The translations under genes were made by a program, and so were the position numbers. From assembly GCF_000244875.1 (NCBI RefSeq), contig NC_016791.1, positions 4,407,001 to 4,471,000 of the forward strand: a stretch of DNA of 64,000 nucleotides. Reading direction: 5' to 3'. The stretch's first letter is position 1. Each line of letters opens with the position of its first letter. The stretch comes from Clostridium sp. BNL1100 (GTDB lineage Bacteria > Bacillota > Clostridia > Acetivibrionales > DSM-1351). This document shows, piece after piece, positions 61,790 through 64,000 of the stretch. The notes under the pieces are model-generated. The model was not told the origin of the DNA and did no database searches. It saw nothing but the letters and a program-made list of their open reading frames with translations.

Positions 61790-64000
61790 TTATTTGTTTG
61801 ACCATTCATCCTGAGCACCCAATGTGTTCTTAGCAAGATCCTGGATTTCTCCTACTTGCTTAACCTTAACAGTATCAGTACCCATTGTGTATGAACCATA
61901 ATCAAGAGTTTTAAGTGTTATAATTATCTGAGTCTTGTTTACTGGATTTACTTCAACACTATCAACTTCGTAGCCAGCAACGGTATAGTCAGCGTCTTGA
62001 ACAGATGCTGCATATATATCCTCATCATAAGTTATAGTTACAGTCTTCAATGCTTTCTTTGTTCCCTTATTGTCATCGATATCTGTAAATACCATGTCTC
62101 CTACCTTAGATGGAGCACGTTTGTCAACTATTGATAAGAGCTTATTGCCATCACCATCTACAGCAGTAGTATCAAATGATACTGTACTACCATATTCATT
62201 TTGTGCTTTAGTAGTACCATTTGTCTTAACTTCAACATTTGTACCAACAGCAGTTGCAATATCTTTTGTTACCAAAGTAATGTAGGTAACTCCATCAGCT
62301 ATACTTACTGATAATGAATCTGGTTTCTGAGTAAATGTAACTCCACCGTCTGTTGAATATAAGAAATCATTAACTTCCATATTCTTCAGATTATCTTCAA
62401 ACTTAAGCTTTATAGCATTCTTACCAGTAATCTGGTATTCAGTTAAGCCAACGGTAGTCTTTGTTCCAATAGTATTTTCAGCTGAGAAGAATTCTGACCA
62501 GTTACCTGCTGCATCCTTAACTCTTGCAACATAGATATTAGCAGTGGAGCTAGGAGCAGTTTTGAAAGTAATAACAACTGCTTTATTACCGTCTACAGCA
62601 TCAATAGTGTAATCATCAGTATTAAGAGTTGTTGAAGTAGCAGCAGTAGCACCTATTCTATAAACTGTCTTATCAGTTATTGAAGCTAAGTCCATTACCT
62701 CAGTAAATGTTATCTTATACTTCAAGTCTGATACCAATTTAGCTGATTTTATTTCTGGTGCAACTTTGTCAGTACCTGTGAATGACAATGTTACTTCATC
62801 AATCTGATTTTTAGCTACGGACAAATCTTTTACATTCTTAATAGTAAGAGTGTATGATGTTCCGTTTAATGCTTTTGCATCAGTAGTTGTCAACTTAACT
62901 ACCTTTTTGCTGTCTCCATCAAAAGCAGCTGATGCCAATGAAACAACATCATTGCCATTCTTTAATACATAGTTTCCTACGTTATTAGCAGCATTTGTCA
63001 GTCCATCGCTCATAACATCTTCTGAGAAAGTTACCTTAACTGTCTTTGCATCTACAAATTCTGCAGTTGCAGTAGGCTTAGTTAAATCAGCAGAAGTATT
63101 CAGAGTAAATGAAGTAGCTGCCAACTTGTTGCCATAGTTATCTTCAATCTTTGTTCCTGAATCACTAACATAATTAATGTATACAGTAGTTGCTCCCGGT
63201 GGGAATGGGCGAGTGCTTCCGAAGCTTATTACAAACGTCTGATCATCATCAGAAGTTACAGCAGTATCAGCAGTAACTTTGTTTGTGTCAGAATTGTATG
63301 TATGTGTAATAGCAACATTAGCGTTAGCTTTAAATGAACCAGTCTTTAAAGCCTTGTTAAACTTTACTGTAACAGATGTTTCAGTTGATTCAACATAAGT
63401 AAGTACCAGTGCTGAAGTATCTTTTACATAATCAAATGTAAGAGTAGCACCCTGTATCTGATATCCTGCGTTATCAAATAACTTTGATCCTGTACCTATG
63501 AACTCAATCTTGTGTGAACCTTCAGACAAGTCTGAATATGTTTTGATATTTAATTCAAGACCGCTAGTAGTTGTGTTAGTTGAGTCTATAGCTATAAATG
63601 CACCATCAATTTTTACTGAACTTGCTATATCTGTACCAGTAAGAGCTGTAAACCCGTCTCCAGCATGAGTTCTTAATGGTTCTGATAATGCAACTTTTAT
63701 ATTCTTAGGACCTGTTGTTGAAACTGATTTTGCATATGGTACTGTAGTATCCTTTACAGATATACCCTTTATAGTCTTGTCAGCAGCAAATCCAACTGCC
63801 TTCAATATAGTAAGTTCGATATCTGTTGCATAGTTACCCATTGCGTTAGCACTTGCTGTTCTCAAAGTAACAGCAGTCTTGTCATCTGACAATGTAGCCG
63901 CTTCTGGTTCACTAGTTCCAATTTTGTAATTTGAAGTCTTCTTAGCAGCATCTACATTTGTTACAGGACCGTTGAAAGTTACTACTAACTCTCTAAGGTT
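61790..64000 (-). CDS. S-layer-like / Ig-module surface protein, 5' end outside window
   Basis: The frame is open through position 64000, so only the C-terminal 736 residues are seen. They contain about seven Ig-like modules with the repeat KVTFSEDVMSD / VTITYDEDIYAA-type strands and GTSYTLTIKNVKDLSVAKN. A Thr/Val/Asp-rich composition and very even codon use (GCA, GTA, ACA) suggest strong expression. SLH repeats, if any, would be at the missing N-terminus. Relatives are S-layer proteins or putative cell-surface adhesins. It has no LPXTG sorting signal at its C-terminus. Confidence 0.82.
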   Translation of the reverse strand, partial: NLRELVVTFNGPVTNVDAAKKTSNYKIGTSEPEAATLSDDKTAVTLRTASANAMGNYATDIELTILKAVGFAADKTIKGISVKDTTVPYAKSVSTTGPKNIKVALSEPLRTHAGDGFTALTGTDIASSVKIDGAFIAIDSTNTTTSGLELNIKTYSDLSEGSHKIEFIGTGSKLFDNAGYQIQGATLTFDYVKDTSALVLTYVESTETSVTVKFNKALKTGSFKANANVAITHTYNSDTNKVTADTAVTSDDDQTFVISFGSTRPFPPGATTVYINYVSDSGTKIEDNYGNKLAATSFTLNTSADLTKPTATAEFVDAKTVKVTFSEDVMSDGLTNAANNVGNYVLKNGNDVVSLASAAFDGDSKKVVKLTTTDAKALNGTSYTLTIKNVKDLSVAKNQIDEVTLSFTGTDKVAPEIKSAKLVSDLKYKITFTEVMDLASITDKTVYRIGATAATSTTLNTDDYTIDAVDGNKAVVITFKTAPSSTANIYVARVKDAAGNWSEFFSAENTIGTKTTVGLTEYQITGKNAIKLKFEDNLKNMEVNDFLYSTDGGVTFTQKPDSLSVSIADGVTYITLVTKDIATAVGTNVEVKTNGTTKAQNEYGSTVSFDTTAVDGDGNKLLSIVDKRAPSKVGDMVFTDIDDNKGTKKALKTVTITYDEDIYAASVQDADYTVAGYEVDSVEVNPVNKTQIIITLKTLDYGSYTMGTDTVKVKQVGEIQDLAKNTLGAQDEWSNK

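Overview
The window reads as a low-GC, anaerobic, spore-forming member of the Clostridia. Pointers are AT-rich intergenic DNA with strong GGAGG ribosome binding sites, a YyaC sporulation protease, a SpoIIE-type phosphatase, rubredoxin, a WalRK operon, S-layer homology proteins and an Ech-type energy-converting [NiFe] hydrogenase. The Ruminiclostridium/Clostridium cellulolyticum group is my best guess; that is an inference from gene content, not an alignment.

Left part (1-13 kb): small housekeeping and envelope genes. These are an AI-2E permease, an ACT-like regulator-type protein, a YvyF-like zinc-ribbon protein, a PAP2 phosphatase, a DNRLRE-domain protein beside an orphan sugar-type binding lipoprotein, a multidrug-type ABC exporter, a DUF1858/DUF438 (hemerythrin-PAS) pair, DUF951, an MscS channel, a class I glutamine-amidotransferase-like hydrolase, rubredoxin, a LiaF-type membrane protein and YyaC.

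Hydrogenase region (15.3-22.5 kb, all minus strand): echABCDEF, then hypA, a TRIC/UPF0126 membrane protein and hypB. It encodes a membrane-bound ferredoxin:proton reductase and two nickel-insertion chaperones. HypA very probably starts at a GTG, which restores the Met-His-Glu N-terminus. EchE ends directly at its last metal-binding motif, so no C-terminal peptide needs removal.

Middle (23-43.6 kb): the rho-rpmE-yqhQ-prmC cluster (Rho carries a very long Q/P/N-rich insertion), two tRNA genes (Thr-UGU and Val-UAC), deoD, a large LTA-synthase-like sulfatase, two paralogous hybrid-less histidine kinases with the same C-terminal tail, an arcA-AmmeMemoRadiSam A/B fusion operon, an orphan flagellin and a MATE exporter.

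Accessory patch (43.7-47.5 kb): a truncated and frameshifted chemotaxis receptor, then an ABC-2 drug-type exporter under a MerR protein with two DNA-binding domains. Its probable operator is repeated, at the same distance, in front of both merR and the exporter. A CPBP protease-like protein follows.

Right part (47.5-64 kb, all minus strand): a rearranged wal operon, walR-walK-(unknown secreted protein)-yycH-yycI, then murA, yycJ and rlmH. Upstream of it lies a cell-surface block: a large S-layer-like protein cut by the window edge, a decayed IS200-type element, an SLH-domain protein, and two TolC-like periplasmic-coiled-coil proteins that are odd in a single-membrane organism. I see no CRISPR array, prophage or complete mobile element.
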